Source: an uncultured Lachnospiraceae bacterium
Lineage (GTDB): Bacteria; Bacillota; Clostridia; Lachnospirales; Lachnospiraceae
Length of the DNA stretch: 64,000 nt
Assembly (NCBI GenBank): GCA_949878435.1
Contig: CATLAK010000019.1
Span: 1-64,000 of the forward strand
Reading direction: 5' to 3'
The notes below the pieces were generated by a model. The model had not been told where the DNA came from, made no database searches, and saw only the letters and a program-made list of their open reading frames with translations. A program made the translations under genes and the position numbers. Positions 10,405 through 19,117 of this stretch are shown here, piece after piece; the first letter of the stretch is position 1; each line of letters begins with the position of its first letter.

Positions 10405-10449
10405 GGCGCAGTACGCAGAAGAACATACAGAAGTAAGGGGAACTTGTTA

Positions 10450-11490
10450 GTGGATGAATTGACAATTAAAGATATAGCAAGAAAGTGCGGAGTAGGAATC
10501 AGCACGGTATCCAGAGCCATTAATAATCACCCCGACATTAGTCCGGAAACCAGAAAAATGGTCATGGAAGTAATTAAAGAAACAGGATTTATACCGAACA
10601 ACAGCGCTAGGAACTTAAAGCGTGTGGATGCAAAGTGTATCGCCGTTCTGATTAAAGGAATCACCAATCCATTTTTTGGTCCGGCGATACAGATTATTGA
10701 AAAGCAGGCGCAGAAAAAGAAATATGCGCTGGTCATACAGCACGTGGATGCATATGGGAATGAACTGGAGGTCGCCCTGCATCTGGTGAAAGAAAAGCGG
10801 CTCAGAGGGATTATCTTTTTGGGAGGCTCTTATCAGCATGACCCCGTTCAGATTGCAAAATTGAAGGTTCCGTTTGTATTCTGCACGATAGGCAAAGTAA
10901 AGGATACGGAAGAAAAGGTGTACTCCAATATTGCGGTGGATGACAGGGCGGAGAGCTGCAAAATGACCAACTATCTGCTGGATTTAGGGCATAAAAGAAT
11001 TGCAATCATCACAGAAGGTACAGGGGCGGAATCCGTGGGACAGCTTCGTCTGGAAGGGTATAAGGATGCCTTGACTGCAAGAGGAATTGAAATCGATGAG
11101 AAACTCATCTATGAGGTAAAAGACGTGGAAGACCCTTATTCCATGGAGAGCGGATATGCCTTAGCCAAAAAACTTCTGGATTCAGGGGTAGATTTTACGG
11201 CAGTATTTGCTATTGCAGATTTCCTCGCAGTTGGCGCCTGCAGGGCGTTGCATGAGGCGGGAAAGAGAATCCCTGAGGACGTTTCTGTAGCGGGATATGA
11301 TGGTCTTGATATAGGGGAATATTATACGCCTCAGCTGACCACGATCAGACAGCCCATGGAAGCGATGGCAGAAAGGACAGCGCAGCTTCTTTTGGACATC
11401 ATAGACGGCAAAAGTAAACATGAATATATCAGCTTCCCGGCAGAGCTGGTGGAGAGGGAATCCACAGCAAAGCTAGGAAATCAGGATTAG
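10450..11490 (+). CDS. LacI-family transcriptional regulator
   Basis: LTIKDIARKCGVGISTVSRAINNHPDISPETR HTH; periplasmic-binding-like sensor domain. Start GTG 10450 or TTG 10444. Confidence 0.92.
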   Translation: MDELTIKDIARKCGVGISTVSRAINNHPDISPETRKMVMEVIKETGFIPNNSARNLKRVDAKCIAVLIKGITNPFFGPAIQIIEKQAQKKKYALVIQHVDAYGNELEVALHLVKEKRLRGIIFLGGSYQHDPVQIAKLKVPFVFCTIGKVKDTEEKVYSNIAVDDRAESCKMTNYLLDLGHKRIAIITEGTGAESVGQLRLEGYKDALTARGIEIDEKLIYEVKDVEDPYSMESGYALAKKLLDSGVDFTAVFAIADFLAVGACRALHEAGKRIPEDVSVAGYDGLDIGEYYTPQLTTIRQPMEAMAERTAQLLLDIIDGKSKHEYISFPAELVERESTAKLGNQD

Positions 11491-11984
11491 CGTTTGAAAA
11501 CTCTTCGAGATAGATTGGAGTTGTGATATTCCGGATTGTTTGTCACGTCTTCCCCCAACCACTTCGGGGGAATAAAGGCGGCAGCCATCTCTTCATTTGG
11601 AAACTCGACTTCCGCTATGACTAAAGGGGCAAAGGGCGGATCAAAAACGTCTAGTTCTATTTTTAACCCAATTGGCTCTTTGGGGGCAGGATAGTCTGCT
11701 GTAAAGCAAGGGTGCTCAAGGGGAATCAAAAAACGTTTTTTGGAAATAATGTTGCCGTCCGCTTTGGTTAGAAGGTGTGTATAGGCAGCTGGGTTCAAGG
11801 GGAGGTTATATTCTTCTCTTGCCATAAGTCCCTTTCCTTTATAAGTCATATAGTATTCATCATCCTGCCGGCGGATTCGTATGACCGGATCGGTGCAAAG
11901 ATATGCCTGCTCAATGAAAAGGCAGGGGTGGGAGGAAATTTCGGCAGGTATTTTCTTTGGTTCAAATTTTCGTTCGATTTCCAT
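11487..11984 (-). CDS. CYTH domain protein (triphosphate tunnel metalloenzyme)
   Basis: N-terminal MEIERKF (ExExK motif); RIRRQDDEYYMTYKGKG. Confidence 0.88.
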   Translation of the reverse strand: MEIERKFEPKKIPAEISSHPCLFIEQAYLCTDPVIRIRRQDDEYYMTYKGKGLMAREEYNLPLNPAAYTHLLTKADGNIISKKRFLIPLEHPCFTADYPAPKEPIGLKIELDVFDPPFAPLVIAEVEFPNEEMAAAFIPPKWLGEDVTNNPEYHNSNLSRRVFKR

Positions 11985-12137
11985 TTCATTTAATCCTTTC
12001 TCTATTTCTTCGATTTGTCATAAACTTATTCAATATTATATCTTTCCTTAAGAAAGTTTACAAATCATTTATTGGTAATTCATTGTATTTAATGGTAAAA
12101 TATTTAAAGAAATGAAATAAAAAGTTGGGGGATAACT

Positions 12138-12683
12138 ATGAGTAAAGTATGTGTTTTTTTTGGCACAGGCTATGAGGAAATTGAAGCGCTTACCGTGGTG
12201 GATATTCTGCGCAGGCAGGGAATAGACACAAAGATGGTCTCAATCATGGGTGAAAAGACGGTAATCGGCTCCCATCAGATTCCTGTTGTCATGGACAGCC
12301 TTATTGAAGAGGTAGATTTTGGAAAAGTGGATGTGCTGGTCTTGCCGGGCGGACTTGCGGGAACTAAGAATCTGGAAGATAGTGCGCTTTTAATGGAGCA
12401 GGTGGATGCCTTTGCAAAAGAGGGAAAGACGGTGTGTGCAATCTGCGCAGCGCCTTCTATACTAGGGCATCGCGGAATTTTAAAAGGGAAAAAAGCGATT
12501 GCTTATCCGGGATTCGAGGATCAGCTTGACGGGGCAATTGTTACTTATGAACCAGCTGTACAGGATGGAAACATCATTACGGGACGTGGCATGGGGTGCT
12601 CCATTCCCTTTGCATTGAAGATTGTTGAACATCTTTCGGGCAGTGATGCCAGTGATGCAATGGCAGAAAAAATCGTATATTGA
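12138..12683 (+). CDS. DJ-1/PfpI (ThiJ) family protein
   Basis: VCVFFGTGYEEIEALTVVDILRR..LVLPGGLAGTKNL..VCAICAAPSILG nucleophile elbow. Confidence 0.92.
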   Translation: MSKVCVFFGTGYEEIEALTVVDILRRQGIDTKMVSIMGEKTVIGSHQIPVVMDSLIEEVDFGKVDVLVLPGGLAGTKNLEDSALLMEQVDAFAKEGKTVCAICAAPSILGHRGILKGKKAIAYPGFEDQLDGAIVTYEPAVQDGNIITGRGMGCSIPFALKIVEHLSGSDASDAMAEKIVY

Positions 12684-12707
12684 AAGTAAGGTAAGGATAG
12701 AAAAGGA

Positions 12708-13148
12708 ATGAACATATTATTTTTTTTGACGCCCAAGAGCGAAGTGGCTTATGTCTATGACACGGACACAGTCCGCCAGGTTTTGGAAAAAATGGAAAAT
12801 CACAGGTATGCGGCAATTCCGGTGATTAGAAAGGAGGACGGGCGGTACATAGGCACATTGACAGAAGGCGATATGCTCTGGTACATCAAGGAGCAGGGCG
12901 ATCTTTCTCTGCGCAAGGCGGAGGACATGCCTATGACGGCAATTGCGCGTAAGCGAGACAATGAGCCGGTTGATGTGGATGTCAATATGGAAGATCTGCT
13001 GAATGTGGCAATGAACCAGAATTTTGTTCCCGTCATTGATGACAGGGAGCGGTTTATCGGAATCATCACCAGAAAGGATTTGATTCAATATCTTTGCAGA
13101 AAGCTGGTGACAGTCCAGCTCGAGGCAGGCGGGATGAGCATCAGGTAG
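12708..13148 (+). CDS. CBS domain-containing protein
   Basis: Two CBS motifs (AAIPVIRKEDGRYIGTLTEGDML; FVPVIDDRERFIGIITRKDLI). Confidence 0.88.
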   Translation: MNILFFLTPKSEVAYVYDTDTVRQVLEKMENHRYAAIPVIRKEDGRYIGTLTEGDMLWYIKEQGDLSLRKAEDMPMTAIARKRDNEPVDVDVNMEDLLNVAMNQNFVPVIDDRERFIGIITRKDLIQYLCRKLVTVQLEAGGMSIR

Positions 13149-13172
13149 AGGGGATTTTGCAGGGGGAACGGT

Positions 13173-13676
13173 ATGTTTAATCAATTGACGCAAAAAGACA
13201 TTGACGCGATGGAGGCGGAGATAGAAGAAAGAAAACTTGTGATACGCCCGAAATTATTAGAAGCGGTGAAGGAAGCACGGGCACACGGAGATTTAAGCGA
13301 GAACTTCGAGTATTATGCCGCCAAAAGAGAAAAAAATAAAAATGAAAGCCGTATTCGTTTTTTAGAGCGCATGATCAAGACGGCAGAAGTGATACCGGAC
13401 GATTCCAAGGAAGATGAGATTGGAATGAACAATACGGTGGAAGTAGAATTTGAAGAGGACGGTTCTGTGGAAACCTACAAGATTGTGACGACTATGCGGG
13501 GAAATTCGCTGGCGGGACTTGTCAGCGTGGAGTCACCGATTGGAAAAGCGCTGATTGGGCACAAGGTGGGAGACCGCGTTTATGTGCAGGTCAATGCAGA
13601 TTACGGTTATTATCTGATGGTTAAATCAATTGAAAATACGAAGGATGACGGAAGCGATAAGATACGTAGTTTTTAA
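13173..13676 (+). CDS. greA: Transcription elongation factor GreA/GreB family
   Basis: RPKLLEAVKEARAHGDLSENFEYYAAKREK; C-terminal PIGKALIGHKVGDRV. Confidence 0.88.
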   Translation: MFNQLTQKDIDAMEAEIEERKLVIRPKLLEAVKEARAHGDLSENFEYYAAKREKNKNESRIRFLERMIKTAEVIPDDSKEDEIGMNNTVEVEFEEDGSVETYKIVTTMRGNSLAGLVSVESPIGKALIGHKVGDRVYVQVNADYGYYLMVKSIENTKDDGSDKIRSF

Positions 13677-13764
13677 ACGGAAAAACTTACCATAATATTT
13701 TCACGAACACCGTTAATACTATGAACAAGATAAGTGATAAAGAAACGCTTTGAACGGAGAGAAA

Positions 13765-13805
13765 TCTTCAGGATAAGCGGAATCTTGAAACGCTTATCTT
13801 GAAGA
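13765..13805 (+). other. Strong RNA hairpin in the leader of the SASP gene (no U-tract)
   Basis: tcttcaggataagcg-gaatcttgaaa-cgcttatcttgaaga: 15-bp stem with one G-U pair. Confidence 0.7.
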
Positions 13806-13849
13806 AGACTGCAACAGACAGTCAAAAATAATAACGGAGGTGAATGAAG

Positions 13850-14050
13850 ATGGCAAGCAGCAAATCTAATAGAGTAGAAGTTCCTGAAGCTAAGGCAGCT
13901 ATGGATCGTTTCAAAACAGAAGTTGCTTCTGAACTTGGTGTTAACTTAAAAGAAGGCTACAACGGCGATTTAACATCCAAGGAAGCCGGTTCCATCGGCG
14001 GTGAAATGGTTCGTAGAATGATCAAGAAGCAAGAAGAAATGATGAAATAA
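13850..14050 (+). CDS. Alpha/beta-type small acid-soluble spore protein
   Basis: VPEAKAAMDRFKTEVASELGV..GYNGDLTSKEAGSIGGEMVRRMI; start 13850 better spaced from ggagg than 13844. Confidence 0.95.
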   Translation: MASSKSNRVEVPEAKAAMDRFKTEVASELGVNLKEGYNGDLTSKEAGSIGGEMVRRMIKKQEEMMK

Positions 14051-14072
14051 CGAAACCAGGATCAAAAAGAAT

Positions 14073-14106
14073 GACCCGTCTGCATCAGCAGGCGGGTTGT
14101 TTTTGT
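14073..14106 (+). terminator. Rho-independent terminator of the SASP gene (overlaps the convergent gene 3' end)
   Basis: acccgtctgc-atca-gcaggcgggt-tgtttttgt. Confidence 0.8.
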
Positions 14107-14657
14107 AAGTATTTCTGCAACGGGAGCCATATGAGATAGGCGAGGACGCTGCCTGTCAAGGCGGTAATGAGCTGCGTGACAGAAAAGGTGATTTTAGCCG
14201 TTGCCAGCACTGCAGGCAGAGCTTCCGGTTTGGGAAGTTTGGATGCAATGCTGTTTCCAAAGTTTGGAAGCAGGATCAGCACAATGGTAATCCCCATAAA
14301 AGCTGACTTTAAAACAGAGCCGGCAGCCAAACCGACAGGAAGATTTCCTTTAAAGTGGAGTTTTTCGTGAAAGTACCATGTGCAGGCTGCCAGAATCGCA
14401 TTTCCCAGGATGACGGCGGGGAACATAAGGGGAATGGCAGCCATGATGGGTGAGCCTGTGATGAAAAAGGCGGTGACGGGGGCAATGATGCTGATGAAAA
14501 GCCCGCTCCATAAGCCGACTGCCAGTACGGCAATGATGATCGTCGTGTTTACGATAGGACCTGTGATGTATACGGAAAAGTTTTTAAAGAACTGGCTTGC
14601 AATACATATGGCAAGCAACAGCGCTGTCTGAACCAGCTGCCTTGTCGATAATTTCAT
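14085..14657 (-). CDS. ECF transporter S component-like membrane protein, substrate unknown
   Basis: Hydrophobic multi-TM; MKLSTRQLVQTALLLAICIASQFFKN start typical of ECF S components. Confidence 0.65.
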   Translation of the reverse strand: MKLSTRQLVQTALLLAICIASQFFKNFSVYITGPIVNTTIIIAVLAVGLWSGLFISIIAPVTAFFITGSPIMAAIPLMFPAVILGNAILAACTWYFHEKLHFKGNLPVGLAAGSVLKSAFMGITIVLILLPNFGNSIASKLPKPEALPAVLATAKITFSVTQLITALTGSVLAYLIWLPLQKYLQKQPAC

Positions 14658-14868
14658 TGGATATCCTCCTTAAGTCGTAGTTGTTAAATTTTTGTCATAC
14701 GAGTATTAGTATAAGGGAAAAAGGCGGAAAATGCAAAAAAATTTGTTTGTCACCAGACAAAACGAAATGATTGTATCTGATTTTCATTTATGATACGATA
14801 AAAAAGTACCAATCAGCTCTAGGCAGATTCGTATAAAATTCATATAGTGGCAAAGGGGCAGAAAAGCG

Positions 14869-16563
14869 ATGGCAAGGACGGTCAGCATAGGAAATCAGGA
14901 TTTCGAGTCGATTCAAAAAGAAGGGTATTTCTATATTGATAAGACGAACTTCATAAAAGAATGGTGGGAAAGCGGGGACAGCGTAACGCTGATTACACGC
15001 CCGAGGCGTTTTGGAAAGACACTGAACATGAGTATGCTGGAAAAATTCTTTTCTGTCAATTATAAAGACAGAGGGGATTTGTTTGAGGGCTTGTCCATAT
15101 GGGAGCAGGAAAAATACCGCCGCCTGCAGGGAACTTATCCTGTCCTTTTTCTAAGCTTTGCGGGAATCAAGGAGAATGATTATGAGGAAGCCAGGCAGAG
15201 TATCTGCCGCACGATAGAGGAACAATATAATAAGCATGATTACCTGTTGGAAGGAAATCTGCTTAACGAGAAGGAAAAAGCATTTTATCAGGAAGTTTCT
15301 GCAAATATGCAGGATAATATAGCGGCGGCAGCATTGCGCTCCTTATCGGATTTTCTTTACAGATATTATGGAAAGAAGGTCATTATACTTCTGGATGAGT
15401 ATGACACGCCCATGCAGGAAGCATATGTAAATGGATACTGGAAGAAGTTAGTCTTTTTTACTAGAAATTTGTTCAACTCAACATTTAAGACGAATCCTTA
15501 TCTGGAACGTGCTGTTATGACGGGGATTACGCGGGTCAGTAAGGAATCAATTTTTTCAGACTTAAATAATCTTGAGGTAATAACAACTACTTCCGATAAG
15601 TATGCTGATTGCTTTGGGTTTACGGAAGGAGAGGTTTTTGCGGTACTGGATGAATTTGATTTATCTAATCAGACTCAGCAAGTGAAAGAGTGGTATGATG
15701 GGTTTACATTTGGAAGCAGGACGGATATTTACAATCCCTGGTCTATTATAAACTTCCTTGATAAAAAGAGAGTGGGCACCTACTGGGCAAACACAAGTTC
15801 CAACAGTCTTGTAGGAAAGCTGGTGCGCGAGGGAAGCAGAAATATCAAGGAAACCTTTGAGAGTCTTCTCCGGGGCGAATCCATCTGTACAGAGATAGAT
15901 GAGCAGATCGTTTATGACCTGCTGGATAGCGATGAACAGGCAATCTGGAGCCTTTTGCTTGCCAGCGGTTATTTGAAGGTGAAAAGATATGAAGTGTACA
16001 CTTCGGAATTTGGAGAGTGGAAGCAGGATTACGAACTGGAACTGACCAACTTTGAGGTGAAAGCTATGTTCCGCAATATGGTGCGGAAATGGTTCGGCAG
16101 TGTGAAGGCGGATTACAATGATTTTATCCGGGCGCTGCTTTTAGATGATTTAAAGGCAATGAATGTCTATATGAATAGAGTCACATCGGAAGTGTTTAGT
16201 TACTTTGATACAGGGAGGAAACCTTCCGGGGAGGAACCGGAACGGTTTTATCATGGATTTGTCCTTGGGCTGATGGTGGAACTGACTGACAAGTATCTTA
16301 TCACGTCAAACAGGGAAAGCGGTTTTGGAAGATATGATGTGATGCTGGAACCAAGGCAAAAGGATAATAACGCAATTATCCTGGAATTTAAAGTGCAGGA
16401 TACGGACGAGAAGGAGCTTGCAGATACCGTGCAGGACGCCCTGCGGCAGATTGACGAAAAGAATTACCAGGCGAACCTTGTGGCAAAAGGAATACCAAAG
16501 GAACGTATCCGCAAATATGGATTTGCTTTTTGCGGGAAAAAAGTGTTGATTGGCGGAGAATAA
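14869..16563 (+). CDS. AAA-ATPase-like / PD-(D/E)XK nuclease-like protein
   Basis: FIKEWWESGDSVTLITRPRRFGKTLNMSML N-terminus; C-terminal IILEFKVQDTDEKEL nuclease-like motif. Confidence 0.88.
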   Translation: MARTVSIGNQDFESIQKEGYFYIDKTNFIKEWWESGDSVTLITRPRRFGKTLNMSMLEKFFSVNYKDRGDLFEGLSIWEQEKYRRLQGTYPVLFLSFAGIKENDYEEARQSICRTIEEQYNKHDYLLEGNLLNEKEKAFYQEVSANMQDNIAAAALRSLSDFLYRYYGKKVIILLDEYDTPMQEAYVNGYWKKLVFFTRNLFNSTFKTNPYLERAVMTGITRVSKESIFSDLNNLEVITTTSDKYADCFGFTEGEVFAVLDEFDLSNQTQQVKEWYDGFTFGSRTDIYNPWSIINFLDKKRVGTYWANTSSNSLVGKLVREGSRNIKETFESLLRGESICTEIDEQIVYDLLDSDEQAIWSLLLASGYLKVKRYEVYTSEFGEWKQDYELELTNFEVKAMFRNMVRKWFGSVKADYNDFIRALLLDDLKAMNVYMNRVTSEVFSYFDTGRKPSGEEPERFYHGFVLGLMVELTDKYLITSNRESGFGRYDVMLEPRQKDNNAIILEFKVQDTDEKELADTVQDALRQIDEKNYQANLVAKGIPKERIRKYGFAFCGKKVLIGGE

Positions 16564-16620
16564 TACAGAAATCGAAATAGGAAATCAAAGTGTCAGGAAG
16601 GCGCTGGGAGCAGAAAAGAT

Positions 16621-17043
16621 ATGAGCAAAATGCAGAATCAGGATACGCGGCGGTCACTAGCGGCGTCGCAGATATATATTGAAGTTCTTGAGGCAGAAAT
16701 GTCCATTTGCAAAGTACAGGACCTCTCCTTGGCAGATTGGAAGTCCGATTTGTGTTTTACGGCAAAGACGGATGAAGAAAATTCATTGGTCTGTCAAACG
16801 AAAGCCGTGCCGGAGAATACATCCAAAAGAGATGACGGGTGGAAGATCATGAGAATCAGGGGAGTTTTAGATTTTTCGTTGATTGGAATACTCGCTGGCA
16901 TTTCAACGGAACTGGCAGACCATGAAATTGGGATTTTCGTCATTTCCACTTACAATACGGACTATATTCTTGTGAAAAGAAAGGATATGGGAAAAGCTCT
17001 GGAGGTTCTTGGCAAAAAGGGGTATCAGATCACTTCCAATTAA
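16621..17043 (+). CDS. ACT domain-containing protein
   Basis: VRGVLDFSLIGILAGISTELADHEIGIFVISTYNTDYILVKR-type pattern (sequence starts MRIRGVLDF). Confidence 0.75.
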   Translation: MSKMQNQDTRRSLAASQIYIEVLEAEMSICKVQDLSLADWKSDLCFTAKTDEENSLVCQTKAVPENTSKRDDGWKIMRIRGVLDFSLIGILAGISTELADHEIGIFVISTYNTDYILVKRKDMGKALEVLGKKGYQITSN

Positions 17044-17696
17044 TATTCCTTTTTCACAAAAATAAGTACCGTCAGCGGATAGGACAACACAAATGCCAGC
17101 AGTGCGCATGCAAGCAAAATTCCAGCGGTTAAAATCAGCTGCAAGGTAGTCAGACCTGAACCAAGAAGCAGGTTGATTAGATTTACGATTACCATGAAAA
17201 TCGCTGTGGCGGAAAGGATGCTGATTATTATGATTGCTTCGCTTTTTTCCTCACCTCCCAGATAAAAAGAGGGGAAGAAAACGGCGCCCATAAAGAGGCT
17301 CAGACTGATGCCGGCGGTAAACAGCATGAGAATATCGGTGCTGCGGTCAAAGGGAAATCCGTGCAGGAGAATGGACAGGGTCACACAGATTCCGGCAAAT
17401 ACTATGCCGGTCAAAAGCCATGCCAGCAGGCTGATATAATAGCTTTTAATGATATCCGTTCTTTTTACGGGGACGGTCAGTTTATATTTTGCCCATTTGG
17501 AGGAATATTCTTTGCCAAGCCCGCTTATGGCATTGACGGAAAATCCCACCATGACTGACAGGGCATATCCAATCAAAAGGGATGGAATAGCGTTGTCTAC
17601 AGCAATCACGAAAATTCCCAGCAGAAACATGATGATTGAAAACAGTCCTGTATTAGCACGTACAGCGTAAAAATTGTTTTTGAGAAGTCCTTTCAT
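17040..17696 (-). CDS. ABC-2 type transporter permease
   Basis: Six TM-like segments; overlaps and follows an ABC ATPase on the same strand. Confidence 0.8.
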   Translation of the reverse strand: MKGLLKNNFYAVRANTGLFSIIMFLLGIFVIAVDNAIPSLLIGYALSVMVGFSVNAISGLGKEYSSKWAKYKLTVPVKRTDIIKSYYISLLAWLLTGIVFAGICVTLSILLHGFPFDRSTDILMLFTAGISLSLFMGAVFFPSFYLGGEEKSEAIIIISILSATAIFMVIVNLINLLLGSGLTTLQLILTAGILLACALLAFVLSYPLTVLIFVKKEY

Positions 17697-18562
17697 ACTC
17701 GTTCCCCCTTTACCAGCAATAAAATCGTCTCATCAATTGAAACATGGTCTATGACGGCATCTTTATATTTCTTCCGGGCGGCGTTTCCGTCAGCCACCAG
17801 TACATCAATCTGAAAATCCCTTTTCCGGTAAGCAAGAATATCTGCGCGGTCCAGCGCAAGAAACTCTCTTTCCCTACAGCGCATGACAGCATAATGATAG
17901 ACCAGATCATTTCTGGAAACCGTCATAATCACTTTCCCGTCATGAATAAAGGTGATGTAATCCGCAATTTTTTCCAGGTCGCTTGTGATGTGGGAGGAGA
18001 GCAGGATAGAGTGGTCTTCTTCCTGCACAAATTCAAGAAATACATCCAACATCTCGTCCCGCATGATGGGATCTAAGCCGCTGGTCGCCTCGTCTAAAAT
18101 CAGCAGCTTCGGTCTGTGTGCCAAAGCGGCGGAAATTGCCAGCTTCATAGTCATACCTTTAGAATAGCTTTTGATCTTCTGGCGGGGAGGAAGATGGAAA
18201 TCATTTAAATATTTCCGGAACAAGGCATTGTCCCAGCTTTCATAAAAACCTTCCATGATTTTAGCCAGCTTTTCCGCAGTTAAATATCCGGGGAAATTGT
18301 CTCCGTCATAAACGATTCCGATTTTTTCCCGCATCTGTGTGTCGGCATCTGTCATTTCCGTGCCGAACAGCCGGACGGTGCCGCTGTCGCTGGCTATTGT
18401 ATTAAGGATACATCCAATCGTCGTGGTCTTGCCTGCGCCGTTTTCGCCGACGAATCCCATAATCGCTCCATAGGGCAAAGAGAAAGAGACGTTATCCAGC
18501 CTAAAATCTGATTTGGAAAATGATTTGCAAACGTCTTTTAATTCCAGAATAGGTTCCATCTT
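17693..18562 (-). CDS. ABC transporter ATP-binding protein
   Basis: GFVGENGAGKTTTIGCI Walker A, YSKGMTMKLAISAALAHRPKLLILDEATSGLDP; start taken as MEPILELKD rather than the 18598 extension. Confidence 0.93.
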   Translation of the reverse strand, partial: KMEPILELKDVCKSFSKSDFRLDNVSFSLPYGAIMGFVGENGAGKTTTIGCILNTIASDSGTVRLFGTEMTDADTQMREKIGIVYDGDNFPGYLTAEKLAKIMEGFYESWDNALFRKYLNDFHLPPRQKIKSYSKGMTMKLAISAALAHRPKLLILDEATSGLDPIMRDEMLDVFLEFVQEEDHSILLSSHITSDLEKIADYITFIHDGKVIMTVSRNDLVYHYAVMRCREREFLALDRADILAYRKRDFQIDVLVADGNAARKKYKDAVIDHVSIDETILLLVKGERV

Positions 18563-18938
18563 ATTCATCCTCCTGATAAAATAAGGATAGCAGCTCAATC
18601 AGCTTTGCAAGCGGAATGTTACTCATGCGTCCGATTTCTGCGGCGGACTGTAAATGTTCCTCTGCGATACGCTGCTGCTGCTCCTGATAAAATTCTTTGT
18701 TCTGTGCGGATACGAAGCTGCCTCTGCCCACCGTTGTCTCGATAAATCCATCCCTTTGCAAGTCCTCGTAAGCCTTCTGAACAGTGATGACGCTTACGTG
18801 GATCGACTTTGCTAGGGCACGCATGGAGGGAATTGAGTCGCCGGCTTGTAATTCGCCGCTCATAATCATGGCTTTGATCTGTGAAGTAATCTGTTCGTAG
18901 ATTGGTTTGCTTACATTGTTGCTTATGATGATTTCCAC
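18561..18938 (-). CDS. GntR-family transcriptional regulator (YtrA-like)
   Basis: PIYEQITSQIKAMIMSGELQAGDSIPSMRALAKSIHVSVITVQKAYEDLQRDGFIETTVGRGSFV. Confidence 0.93.
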   Translation of the reverse strand: MEIIISNNVSKPIYEQITSQIKAMIMSGELQAGDSIPSMRALAKSIHVSVITVQKAYEDLQRDGFIETTVGRGSFVSAQNKEFYQEQQQRIAEEHLQSAAEIGRMSNIPLAKLIELLSLFYQEDE

Positions 18939-18969
18939 ACTTGTATACCTCTGACTTTTAAAATGTACT

Positions 18970-19011
18970 TAATGTACAAGTACATTATATCAACTTTTTA
19001 TATAATGTCAA
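18970..19011 (-). promoter_or_regulatory. Promoter of the gntR-ABC operon with a palindromic operator overlapping the -10
   Basis: Minus strand TTGACA-N16-TATAAT; perfect palindrome TAATGTAC-AA-GTACATTA at 18970-18987. Confidence 0.82.
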
Positions 19012-19117
19012 GATATTAAAATTCTTGACACATGGAGTGAGAAAGCCACATAATAAAAAGCGAAAATGGTGCTCGGGGAAAAGGAGAGCAGTTTTTGATT
19101 TAAAGAACGTGGTGGGA

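Noticed and set aside
13680-13760. Possible sigma-G promoter for the SASP gene (cataata at 13691)
   Set aside because: A -10-like element is present but I could not find a well-spaced -35 match, so it is not reported as a feature.
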